A DNA stretch of 64,000 nucleotides from Chlamydomonas sphaeroides (lineage: Eukaryota > Chlorophyta > Chlorophyceae > Chlamydomonadales > Chlamydomonadaceae): NCBI GenBank assembly GCA_001662425.1, contig BDDC01000163.1, positions 729 through 64,728 of the forward strand. The letters are read 5' to 3'. Position 1 is the first letter of the stretch, and every line of letters starts with the position of its first letter. Made by a program: the position numbers and the translations under genes. Shown piece by piece: positions 53,534 through 64,000 of this stretch. The notes under the pieces are model-generated. The model was not told where the DNA came from and did no database searches. It saw only the letters and a program-made list of their open reading frames with translations.

Positions 53534-56500
53534 CTAGCGGCCGCCCTTGCCCTTGACAACCAGCGTGTAGCCGGCCTGGTCGGGCAGGCCGCGGTACTGG
53601 CGGTAAGCGTAGTTGGCGCCGGCCAGCACCAGCAGCACCATGGACGCGATGCCAAGCAGCGCCGTCCAGCCCGTGAGCGTCAGCGCGTGCGCGTTGCCCT
53701 GACGGTCGCGCTTGAGCATGGTCAGGCCCGTCGCGCCCTCCACAGCCGACAGCTGCGACTGCAGCAGCGCGACCGTGAGCGAGGCCTCGAAGGCCTGCTT
53801 CATGTTGGGCGGCTCCGCAACCTCCACCAGCGCGGCGCACTTCTCGCTCAGCAGCGACTCGGGGGGCTTGGCGGTGTCCTCCATCTGACGACGAAGGCAG
53901 GCAACCGGCACAACAGAAGTAAGCACATGCACGCTGCGGTATAGCAGGCAGTCTGGAGAGGTGCTGTCCCTGGGGAGTTCCATGCAACCCACCAAAAGCA
54001 ACTAGCCTCCCTCACGCAACCAGCCCGGGGCCAAACAAGCCACGCGCACCTTCTGGGCCAGGCACGTGCCGATGGCACCGGGCGTGGCGGCCATGTTGGG
54101 ACGGTTGGCCAGGCAGTGCTTCTTAACGTCGTCGTCGCAGTCCGAGGTCAGGATGGCGCCCTCCTGCCACACGAAGAAGGCCATGTGCACGGCGCGGCCC
54201 AGCTCCTTCTGGCAGCCGTCGTCAATGTCCATGAAGTTCTTGGCCAGGCACTTGTACACCAGGCCCTCCTCGCTGTTGGCAGCGTCCTCCACACCGCAGT
54301 GAGCCGTGACGGATTGCCTGCAGGTCGCAAACACAAAGGTTTCACAACAGCGAGGGGCGCAGCTCCATGGCAGGCGCCAGCTGCGACCTAGCTCACGGTG
54401 ACTCGAGCACACCGAGCAAGTTCGGGCTCCGGGGCGGGCGGCTTACTTGCAGGCCTTGCGGAGCGAGGGGTCCAGCTTCCAGTTGGCCTGGCGGCGCTGC
54501 AGCTTGTCGGTAATCTCCTTGCGGCACGCCTCGCCGAAGTCGGGGTCCGACATCTTCTCAGCCAGGCAGCGGAACACGCGGGCCTGGCCGGGCGCGACCA
54601 TGCCGCAGAAGGTGCGGCGCTCGTTGCGGCAGATGCGCAGAAGGCCGGGGCGCAGCTCCACGCTCTCTGCCTCCTGCTCCTCCAGGAGCAGCTCCTCGCG
54701 GCGGCAGCTATCGCTGAGCTTGGCGCGGTTAGCGCGCAGGCACTCGTGCACACGGCCCTCGCCTGAGGCCATCGGCGTGAGGCAGGGAGTTTTACGTACT
54801 GCCCTCACATCCTGGCCGCTGGAAGCGCTCTAATCAGACGGCATTCGATCCAGGCTTACCGGCCTCGGTCTCGCTGCAGAACTGGCTAACGTCGGTGCGG
54901 CAGGCCGCGGCCAGGATGACGTCGTTGTTGAAGTTGGTCACCTCCATCTTCTCAAAGTACATGACCTCCTGCTGGCACGCCTCGTTCTTAATCTCCTCCT
55001 TGCGCTCCGTCAGGCAGCGCAGCACGGTGCCGCCACAGGTCTGCGGCCACAGCGAATGCATGGGGCTTTATTCAGCGCTCCAAAGTGCTATGATGTTACC
55101 CGAAGTGGCCCCTTAGCCCGCCACGGCCAGCTGCGATGAAGTCCAGGCGCAGCCCTGCCGCGTCATCGGCTGCGCCAGCCCCCTCAGTTCTCAGCCCGCG
55201 GCCTCATGCCCAACGCACCGCGCCGTCCTCGGCGGAGCACACTTGGGCGCACAGGGAATTGATGTCGTCGCGGCAGTTCTTGGACAGGCGATAGTTAAGG
55301 CGGTAGTCCGAAGATGCATCAGCCTCGTAGGACTCCACCTGGCGGCGGCACTCCTTGCCGAAGTCCGGGTCGTCCTTCTTGTCCTGCGGGAGGGACCCAG
55401 GGCGTTCAAGGGCTCGGGCTCAGCAAGGGCGCGATTAGCCCTTCGCAAGCACGCCGGTGCGCTGACGCTCTAGGTGCCACGCGTCCGCACCCCCCCTCTT
55501 CGGGTGTGCTAAGCAGGCCATTCCTTTAGCACTTCCTGGGGAACGGGGCACCGATAGACAGAGCGCTATTTAGACAGCAGGGCGTGCAGCAGCGGCCGCT
55601 CACCTGCAGGCAGCGGATGGTGCGGGCCTCGCCGTGGGGCACGTCCTTGCAGAACATCTTGATCTCTTTCTGGCAGGCGACCTGGTGGGACAGGCGGTAG
55701 GTGTGCAGTTGCACATGTTGACACCGCATGGTTGTTGCATCACGCGAGCGCCGGCAGCTGCATTGGCAGACAACTACTGCAGGCATGCGGTTCATCACAG
55801 CAGCGTACCTTCATGGGGAACTGGAAATCGATGTTCTCCGAGAAGCGGACTTCCTCGTCAAAGAGAGTCGCGCGGCAGAGGGTCGACAGCTTCTCGCGGC
55901 TGGTCGTGAGGCAGCGGATGACACGAGCAGAGCCCTGGCGTGCGCGGCAGCAGGGAAGACGCACAGTTCAGATGGAACTGCTAGCGGGCCGTGTCGCACA
56001 TGGCGTTTTGCGCCCCGCCAACGCGCCGGTGCCTGGGCCCTACCGGGGGAACGCCAGCGCACAGGCGCTGGCGGTCCTCGTAGCAAGCCTCCGCCAGCGG
56101 CACGTTGAAGCGGATGTCCTCCGACGCCAGCTCCTTGTACTTGCGCACCAGCGAGCGGCAGGGTGCGCTCGTGATCTCGTTCATGTAGTCCTGCAGCGCA
56201 CAATTGAGAACACCAGCGCGCAGGGTTGAGGCGGTGTTCGATACGGCCGCCATTCTGAGGTGCCGTTGCGCACGCGGGCGCGCCTAGTGCAAGCCCATTG
56301 TAGGAGCAGCCGCAGATCCTTGCCGGCCAGGCAGCGGGCGCACCTGCAGGCAGCGGATGACTGAGGTATCCTCAGTGTCGAGGGTGTCGACGTCGCCAAA
56401 GAAGGCGCACATGTTATAGATGTCGCTCTCGCACGTCTGGCGCAGGCGGCTGTCGAGGCGGAAGTCGCGCACGCGCTGCTCAATCATGACGTTAACCTCC

Positions 56501-58400
56501 TCGCGGCAATCATTGCCGAAGCCATCGTCGTTGCGGTGGATCTCCAGGCAATCCTTGACCTTGGCGCTGCCTGCATCGGCCGGTGGTATCGACAAGGCGC
56601 ATCAGCCTTTGGTGCGGGCGCTCCAACACACACGGTCAAGCCCCAACCCTCCATGCGCCAGGCGCGGAGCGCCACCAACTCGCAGGGCGGGGCGGCGCCA
56701 TGTCTGCGTACCCGTTGGGCCGCGCCTCGCCCACGGTATGCGCGGGCGCCCTACGGGCCGTGCCCCGGGTAGCCCAACCACAAGGGCGTGCTTGACAGGC
56801 CGGTGCGGCGCATACCTGGCTCCACCTCAGCGCAGAATTTGCGCTTCTCGCGGATGCACTGTGTGTAGAGGCGCACGCTCAGACGGATATCATCGGCATC
56901 CTCCAGCTCCTGTCGGAACAGCTGTTCCTCACACGCCCACGACAGCTGCATGCGCTTGTCACGCTGTGGGCGACCAGGGGAACAACGAGGAGCACGTGGA
57001 TCAGAACGGCGTCAAATCTATCAAGCTCATCGATGCGAACATTTCTGAAGTCAGTCCAGTCACAAGCGGTCGCCGGCACGCCACGCACCAGGCAAGCCTG
57101 TACACGACCGCCGCCAAACTTGACGCCCTTGCAGAGAGTCGAGGCATCCTCCTTGCAGCTCTCGTACAGCTGCGGGTCCGACCGGAAATCAATGGCCGCG
57201 TCCAGCTGCAATTTGAAGATCTGCTTGGCGCAGGCTGGAGCCAGCAGCTCCTTGATCTCGCTGCGTGTGTGATGGCCACAGCAGGGAAGGGAAGAGCAGG
57301 CGTCAGGCTAGGACGCTGTGCGAAACAGCAAGGGACTTTGAATGGCTATCGCTGCGTGGTTGGCAGCAGGTGCGCAACCCACCGCAGGCAAGAGATGATC
57401 TGCCCCGACTTGTAGCCAAAAAACCACGTGATGTTGCAGTGCTTGTCAGCATCCACCTTGCATGCCTTAGCTGCGGTTCCGTGATGATGACGAGCGGCGA
57501 AGGGTAGGGACGGGTCCATAACATAGCAAGAGTGCAGTGAGCGGGGTCGGTACCGCCGCAAGCGCGCATGCCGTGAACTACGCCACAACAGAGCGGTTAG
57601 TGCCCGCACGGGCGACTGTGGCCCGCGCCTACCCAAGGGAATGTTACGGTTGATGTTTGAGTTGCGGCTGATCTTGTACTGGTACACCTCCTCACGGCAG
57701 GCGTCCGTCACCTCCACGGGGTCGGCGTCTGCCGTGTGGGTCGGGCAGAGTGGGTCGGGCAGCGTCAGTGCGATAGGCGCACCGAATGAAAGGCGAGAGG
57801 CGGCCGCGCAGCGTGGCGCTGCACGCCAGGCTTTCGCGGTCCGAATGAAACACCTTCATGGCCGCTGGCGCACAGCTGGTCGCTGAGCTAGAACCTAGCT
57901 AGGGCAACGGGTGTGTCCCCGTGCGGCCTGCCCACCCGGGCCCTGCCGTTGCTCCATTCCTGCTATGCAGCTTGGCACCCGCCATCCGCCTCCCGTCCCG
58001 AAGCAACCCTTGATGAGAGCATAGCGGCCCGCACACGCACCAGGCTCCAGGTCCTGCACCTCCGCCTCGGCGATGACGTCGCTCACGCAGTCCGCAAAGC
58101 GCCCCTCGCCAACCTCAATTCCTTGGCAGTGCTTGGTAATTTCGGCAAGGCAGTTGCCTGCACAGGTGGTGGGCGATTAGCGCTGCCCGAAGCAGAATGC
58201 GTCCTCGATCAGGCACCCGTCGCACCCGTTGGGTCAATATCATCGTTATTTTCCACCTCTGCAGCTGGTGCGAAATCAATCGTCTGCACCGTCGTTTTAG
58301 GCTTCGCTGCCGCTGCCCCCGCAGGAGAGGCTGCATCTTCAGCGCTGGCTGCACAAAACAAAAGGCCCAGCAGTGCAGCGGCTAGTAACCGTCGCGCCAT
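53534..58400 (-). CDS. GLG1: Golgi apparatus protein 1 homologue (GLG1/MG-160/ESL-1), cysteine-rich type I membrane protein
   Basis: The start is the ATG at 58400 (MARRLLAAALLGLLFCAASA, signal peptide) and the stop is at 53534. About 15 or more exons encode a chain of GLG1-type cysteine-rich repeats, each near 55-65 residues with four conserved Cys: LAEITKHCQGIEVGEGRFAD, AAKACKVDADKHCNITWFFG, LYESCKEDASTLCKGVKFGG, LRQTCESDIYNMCAFFGDVD, LAEACYEDRQRLCAGV, SKNCRDDINSLCAQVC, LAAACRTDVSQFCSETEAG, LRICRNERRTFCGMVAPGQA, LTSDCDDDVKKHCLANRPNM. Near the end is a transmembrane helix (WTALLGIASMVLLVLAGANY) and a short basic tail ending VVKGKGGR. The architecture matches animal Golgi sialoglycoprotein MG-160/ESL-1, a Golgi resident that binds growth factors and E-selectin; the algal role is not known. 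Exon boundaries commonly fall between repeats. Confidence 0.92.
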
Positions 58401-59402
58401 CTTTAAAGATGGAGCGAGCTCGCCGGCTATAGCGCAGCCCGGCCGATGCTGTTGCTGCGTCCTTGGCTGGCCAAAAGCTTCCCTAAGGTGATCACAGGTG
58501 TTAGATATGTGGTTTGCTTACGCCAGCTGAGCTCGGCGTGCTGCGGCGCGCAAGGTGCAGGGCCTTGGCTGTATCAACGCGGTTGCACAGTTTAGCGGCC
58601 GAAGTAGGCCGTGCGAAGTGTGGTTATATGTATTAGCAGGCCGGTATGGTGTGAGGTAGGAAGTGGTGGCGCAATATTTAAGTGTGGCCGTGCCGACCCG
58701 CCGACCGGCTTGCACCCGCCAGCATCCCCCAGGATCCCCCCTGCCTTGTCGCACGCGGCCTTGCGCCCTTTTTGCCCTAAACCGGTCAAAACACGTTACT
58801 GTCGTTATGGTGCATCCAAGATGCTGCTCCAAGAGCAACCGGCCATCGCGGTCAGCTTCAGTCAACGAGAGTCGCCGCATGCCGATGACTGCCGACCTCC
58901 TGCCAACCATGTGCCGACGCCTGAAGCAACGGCGTCAAGCCAGCGGGGGCTGCGCGCAGCAGTACATGGGCTCGGTCCATTGTATGCACGTGCACTGCAT
59001 ACATATCGTGCGCACAGGGCACAACGCAGTCCCGGCCCCATCACCAGGCACGCCGACCGAAACAACGGCAACGCCGACTTCGCTCATACGCACCATCCTC
59101 CAGCCCGATATCGCAAGCACATCCTATGACTGCGCGTGTTACTGCGCCACTCGCGCACCGGCCATCAACAACTAGCCTGGCACAACGTCCCGTCACCGCC
59201 GTCGGTCCAGCCTGCTCCGGACGCCCTCACCTCACCTGCCCCAAACCCATCCCGAACCCTCTTCCCCCAGAGCGCATCGCCTGCCACAGCATATCAGCGG
59301 GCATAAACGTCATGCACGGCCTGCTGCACAGGAGCACGCAGGCCCCCTGCGCCCGAAGCCTCGGTCGCTCGCAGCAACCCAGCCCCAAGCCACGCCAGGA
59401 CC
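58401..59402. other. Spacer: GLG1 promoter and IspF 3'UTR
   Basis: There is 1.0 kb between two minus-strand genes. It should contain the GLG1 promoter (left) and the IspF 3'UTR (right). No TGTAA on the minus strand was found for IspF. No coding sequence or RNA gene was recognised. Confidence 0.45.
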
Positions 59403-61407
59403 TCATGCCAGATCCTTGCGGATGAGCATGACAACAGCATGGCAGCCAATGGAGCGCTCCTCGCCAAGGCTGTCCACCTTCTCGTGCGTCTTGGCCTGCA
59501 GCGGCAGCATGTTAAACGGCAGGAACGTGTCCATCACACACCGGGGCGCGCTGTGCCGCGTGTGGGGTTATGTTATACCCAATACTGGAACACACGGCCC
59601 TATCAAAATCGAACACACGTCGCCACAGCCGCGCCATGTGCCGCCCATGCAGGGCCCACGTGCACGACACCTGTGCGCTGCAGCCCTAACCGCTGGCCCC
59701 GCAGCCTCTAGCTGTCGCACAGGCTGCCGTACAAGCCGTGCTACTGTCGTATCGCGTGCGCCCACCGCTCCACCGGTAGCGCACCTTAATGTTCACCACG
59801 GAGGGGTCCGCGCCCAGGATGCTGCTCAGGTTGTTGCGGATGTTCTCCTGCGACGGCGCAGGGCAAGGGAGCAGGAGGCGCGCGCCAGGTCAGAGCAGGC
59901 CTACGGTTCAAGCGTCCTGGGGTTGGCCGTGCCACAGCCCCCCTCGGGTGCGTCGTGGGGATGCCGGCGGCCTGCCACACCGTCCGGCGCAGCCCGGCAA
60001 ACCCTGCCGCGCCTCGCCCGCGCAGTTCCGTCGCTGCGGCCGCCTCGGAAGCATGCGTGGTGAGTGTAGCCCTGCGCTGCAACGCCCCCTGCCGCCGGCC
60101 CCGGCGCTCCTCCCTTTTCCCCGGCGGTGCCCGCCTGGTAGGCGCCTGCCGCCGCCAGCTGGCGGCTGCGACACATGCCGGCCGGCACCTGCGGCCGCCA
60201 GCTGCTCACCTTGTGCGGCGAGAGCTTGGGCTTTTGCGCGATGATGGTGCAGTCCAGGTTACCCAGCACGTAGCCCTTCTCCGCCATCAGCCGAACCTGG
60301 CGCGGGGCGGGGCGGGTTTAGTGGGCGCTGGGGTTCAGCACAGCGCAGGAGCGGGCGTGGGGCCGACAGGAGCTGGTGGCGGGAGAAGCCACGGATGGCC
60401 CCTACGTGGCGGGCCGTTTGCCGCACCACGGCACCTGCGCGCCTCGATACGCGAGCCACAGCGGCTGTCCGAGGAGGCCAGCTCAGCCGCAGCAGGTCGT
60501 GTGGCGGCCACCGGAAGCCGGTCCGCCGGAGGCCGGCACGCCGGGAGTAGGCGTGTCGCTGGGCCAGCAGCGCAAGCGCGGCCGAACTGGCCCCGCGTCG
60601 GCACCATATGCCCGGTTGAAGCCCCCTGCCTCTCACCGCCTCCTTGAGGAAGATGTCCGACCGAGCGCCCTTCCACTTGGGATCAGTGTCCGGGAACAGC
60701 TGGCCTGCGCGGGGAGGGCACGGCAGGAGGTGGCGCCCAGGGCATGAGGCGTGTGCGCCGAAGGGCCAGGGGCGCCGGCGCCGCCATGATGTCTTCGGAG
60801 GAAGAGGGACAATTGTGAACCTACCGATATCTGGCAGGCACAGAGCGCCGAGGATGGCGTCCGTGACGGTGTGCAGCAGGACGTCGCCTGAACAGCCGCG
60901 GGGTGGTAACGGAGCCGGCCGTTAGTTGGAGGGCATGGCCGGCCGCCCCTGCCCCCTGCGCAGCCGAGCCACGCTCCTGCTAGTCCCGGCCGCGGCGATG
61001 CCCCGCTCGCCGCACCATCGGAGTGGGCCTCGCAGCCCTTTGTGTGGGGGATGTCGATGCCACCGATGATGAGCTTGTACCCCTCCGCCAGGCGGTGCAG
61101 ATCGAACCCGTGCCCCACGCGGTATGGAAGCGACGGCACCTTCGCGACCGATGCAGACGCGACGATGCTGGCGCCCCTGCGGCACGGCCACGGGGAAGTC
61201 GGCCGAAAGCGTCGCAGCGCCAGACCCACGACGGGTGCGCCGAGCTTACCGGCACGTGCGCTGAATACGCGCAGCCACCTTGGGGGCAGCCTGCGTCCAA
61301 TTGGGCTAGGGTACTCAGTTCGGCCTGCGTTGTTGACGATGCAAGCAGAATTGGCTCACCCGCCCGCTGCTGAAAGCGCCACGCGCACGAAGAGATTGCA
61401 GCGCCAT
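59403..61407 (-). CDS. ISPF: 2-C-methyl-D-erythritol 2,4-cyclodiphosphate synthase, plastid-targeted
   Basis: The start is the ATG at 61407 (MALQSLRARGAFSSGR, then spliced to LGAPVVGLALRRFRPTSPWP) and the stop is at 59403. The first about 60 residues are basic and Ser/Ala-rich, a plastid transit peptide. The catalytic domain is complete: YRVGHGFDLHRLAEGYKLII (metal-binding Asp and His of the DxH motif), GGIDIPHTKGCEAHSDG (third metal-binding His), VLLHTVTDAILGALCLPDI, LFPDTDPKWKGARSDIFLKE, LMAEKGYVLGNLDCTIIAQK, PKLSPHK, AKTHEKVDSLGEERSIGCHA, ending MLIRKDLA. The enzyme cyclises CDP-ME-2-phosphate to MEcPP in the MEP isoprenoid pathway, the only isoprenoid route in most green algae. The assignment is secure. 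Confidence 0.95.
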
Positions 61408-61710
61408 GGTTCGTTTGCACAATTGGGTATGCGAGGACGCACAGCGAGACAGTGGTAATGAAACGAATGAGTGCAATTGCGGGGCCCGCGTTACTGGCAG
61501 TTTCGTGCACAGGTCACTAGCTTTCGTACGCGTGCGCTTTCCCCATCCACACAAGACATCCAAGTTATTAACGCTCGCGAACTTCGGCATCCATCATTCG
61601 AGTACCCCGCCTTCCGGCATACTCAGCTGCCCTCGCAACCTCAGCAGCCGCACCTACGGGCAGCATTACGGGGCACCTGAGCACACGCCCGTGACGCTGG
61701 GGTTTTCAGG
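61408..61710. promoter_or_regulatory. Short divergent promoter, IspF / LRR gene
   Basis: Only 303 bp separate the two start codons. Both promoters and 5'UTRs must fit here. The stretch is less GC-rich than the genes. No specific motif was identified. Confidence 0.55.
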
Positions 61711-63890
61711 ATGGGGAACTGCTTTCCCGGTGCATCGCCCGCGCGGCATGACGACACCCGACAAAGGCCGTACGTGCAGCTGAAGCAGCAGCAGACGTGG
61801 GCGAAGACCGGCATCGTTGGGCTGCGTGAACAGGCGCTGAAGGTGGGGGCCCACCCGGCACGTTCGTTGCCGCCCGTGCACCACACCGCTCCAGCTGTCG
61901 GTATCGGCGACCTCCTTGGCCGCGGTGGCCGCGACGCTTACCGCTCATCAAGCCGGCGGGGCATCGGTGACACGCACCCCACCCCCGCGTTGCTTTCACA
62001 CGAACACACCGCACCTCTCCCTGCGTCACGCCCGCCAGGAGCTCCCGGCCGTGCTAGCCGAGTCCGCGGCGTCCATCAAGGTGGTGGATGCGTCCCTCAA
62101 CCGCATAGCGGAGCTTCCGCCCTTCCTGTCGGGCATGTCCGCCCTGCAGCGCCTGGTGCTGGCGGGTGGGTGCCCGCCGGCCGGTGCCGCCGGGCGCGCT
62201 GGGCGCATGGCCGCTCCGCCCCGCATGCTCGAGTGTGGGAGCAGCCGCCATGGCCCCGCCTGCCGGCCGGCCGGCACGGCAGGGCATGCCATTACCCTGC
62301 TTGCAGCCCGTGCTAGGACAGCGGTGCCGCATGGGCAGGGTCGCGGCTCCGCCGTGCTGCGCTCTACGGGGACACTGCTCGCATGCGTCACCTCCATAGC
62401 AATAAGCGCATGCGCCCTTTTCACATCGGCCTGCTGGGCCTCCCGTCATCCTGTTCCTGCTTACCCGTACGTCCCATGCCCGCTGCGCCCAGGCAACCTC
62501 CTCACCGGCTGCGGCCTGCCTCCCGGCGTGTGCGCTGGGCTCACCTCGCTCAAGGTATTGCCACCTCACCCGCCTGAGCGGCGGCAGTACGCTTGGCCCC
62601 TGGCCAACCACACCCGAAACCGCCAGCCGTCGGATAACCGCCAACCGAATGCGGTCCCGCAGGTGCTCGTCCTGGACGACAACCAGCTCACGGGGCTGCC
62701 GGCTGATGTGGGTCAGCTCAAGCGCCTGGAGCGGCTGAGCGTGGCGGGCAACAGGCTGGCTTCGCTGCCGCCCACGATCGGGGGCCTGGAGGCGCTGCTG
62801 GTGGGTCACCTGCGACTGGGGGCTGCAGGCGGCGGGAGGCCAGCATCGCGCCGTGGGGCCGCAGGAGGGCGCAGGGGCTGCAGCGGCCCCTACTCGGGGG
62901 CACCTGCCCAGCCCAGCACCCCCTGCCACTGTCCCACCCTGGCCGCCGCTCGCTGCATTCCCCGGCAGGCGCTGGTGGTGGCCCGCAACGCGCTCGAGGC
63001 GCTGCCTGAGGAGCTGTCGGGCTGCGGGCGGCTGGAGGAGCTGGACGCGCAGGTGGGCCGGGAGGGCGGGGAGGTGGTGGGAGAGGGCGGGGAGGTGGTG
63101 GGAGAGGGCGGGGCGTGCAGGGTACAGGTGATGGAGCCCGGCAGGAGCGCGGGCCCGAAAGGGCGGGGCGTGAGGGCGGCGGCTGCCGGCTTCTGCGTTT
63201 GGGCAGGGGATGCTGGGAGGAGGCCTGGCCGGGGTTCCTGGAGGAGCTGCACGAGCCCTGGGGGAGCTGGGCACGAAGGCGGCCAAGCGCATGGTGACGC
63301 AAGGTGGCACGCAGGCTCGGGGTGGAGGGCAATATGGGCGACGGGGCACCGCTGGGCGCTGCGACGGCGAAACGTCTGACTCGGCCGCCCATGCGCTGCG
63401 CTGCCGCGTGTGCGCCCCTGCCGCTCCTCGGCCCGTTATGGTACTGCCCTCATCCCTGCCGTGCGCCCCGCTGCTTGGACCGCAGGCTAACGACCTGGCG
63501 CTCATCCCCGCCTCGCTGGGGCAGCTGAAGCGCCTCAAGACGCTGCAGTGCGACAACAACCGCATCTTTGCCGTGCCCAGCGAGGTCCTCACCGGGTGCA
63601 CGGCGCTGCAGACGCTGTCGCTGCACGGCTGCCCCATCAAGCCGGACGACCTGCAGGTGCGCCCGACCCATGGGCCCGTGTGTGGGAGCGCCGCCACGTA
63701 GGGGATGCGTTGCTGCCGTGGGTGTGGTTTGCGCAAGGCGCCGCCTGCTCACGCAACGCGATAAGGGGCCGCCCGTTGGACTTTGGACAGCGTGTCGCCT
63801 GCTCCTGACTTCGGTGCCTCAATGCCGTGCTCGTAGGAGACGCCGGGGTTCAAGGAATTTGATGAGCGGCGACAAGCCAAGTACACCAAG
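61711..63890 (+). CDS. Leucine-rich repeat protein, LRRC57-like, N-myristoylation signal; 3' end missing
   Basis: Exons 61711-61842, 62039-62165, 62493-62554, 62663-62800, 62969-63052, 63486-63656 and 63837-63890 join in phase, and a donor (AAG|GTGCGG) shows the gene continues beyond the window. It begins MGNCFP, a myristoylation context with a following Cys for palmitoylation. KTGIVGLREQALKELP and then at least six LRRs follow: IKVVDASLNRIAELPPFLSG, LVLDDNQLTGLPADVGQLKR, LSVAGNRLASLPPTIGGLEA, LVVARNALEALPEELSGCGR, NDLALIPASLGQLKRLKTLQ, CDNNRIFAVPSEVLTGCTAL. The last visible exon, ETPGFKEFDERRQAKYTK, matches the conserved tail of LRRC57. These are small membrane-anchored LRR proteins of unclear function. 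Exons tend to break between repeats. Confidence 0.88.
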
Positions 63891-64000
63891 GTGCGGTGCG
63901 TCGCCAACTGCCGGTGATTTGCACAGCCCCCGTGGCAGCTGCCGATGCGGATGCCAGCGCCACGCCTCCCGCGCACCGCATGGGAGCGCACCTGCCCGCG

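Overview
The window is nuclear DNA of a green alga, most likely a chlorophycean of the Chlamydomonas/Volvox type. The evidence is: very high GC with strong GC3; genes split into many short exons by GT-AG introns (a few GC-AG); homopolymeric Ala, Gly, Pro and Ser tracts inside proteins; TGTAA poly(A) signals after several stop codons; an exostosin with EGF-like cysteines; plastid genes of the MEP and fibrillin families; and a ciliary radial-spoke gene. The species cannot be named from sequence alone. Gene models were assembled by hand from splice consensus and reading-frame continuity. Exon edges given exactly were checked for phase; the others are approximate.

Layout, left to right. 64-1175 (-): 5' part of an exostosin-like GT47 glycosyltransferase. 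1436-11157 (-): one giant gene for an F-box/leucine-rich/helical-repeat protein full of low-complexity tracts. 11158-13607: mostly unexplained. 13608-18000 (-): IQUB/FAP253-type radial-spoke protein. 18544-23816 (-): PP2C phosphatase. 24778-27586 (-): TLC-domain membrane protein. 28139-30964 (+): stand-alone ovothiol-type mercaptohistidine N-methyltransferase. 32528-33523 (-): unidentified Ser/Pro-rich protein. 33524-36938: no solid gene. 36939-43030 (-): bifunctional PurK-PurE AIR carboxylase with a transit peptide. 44095-46432 (+): plastid fibrillin. 47314-49710 (-): splicing factor PRP38A. 50422-52883 (-): SET-domain methyltransferase with a signal peptide. 53534-58400 (-): Golgi apparatus protein 1 (GLG1). 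59403-61407 (-): plastid IspF. 61711 to the right edge (+): N-myristoylated LRRC57-like protein, 3' end missing.

The genes form no operon or pathway. They are ordinary eukaryotic neighbours serving plastid metabolism (purines, isoprenoids, plastoglobules), the secretory system (GT47, GLG1, TLC protein, SET protein), the cilium (IQUB) and signalling (PP2C, F-box protein). Ten of the fourteen identified genes are on the minus strand. Divergent pairs with shared upstream regions are TLC/ovothiol methyltransferase, PurK-PurE/fibrillin and IspF/LRR.

The most interesting items are the free-standing ovothiol methyltransferase, the IQUB homologue with no visible ubiquitin-like domain, the giant F-box protein with a recent 105-bp in-frame duplication, a secretory-targeted SET protein, a 20-nt microexon and three GC-AG introns, and two unexplained stretches (11.2-13.6 kb and 33.5-36.9 kb).
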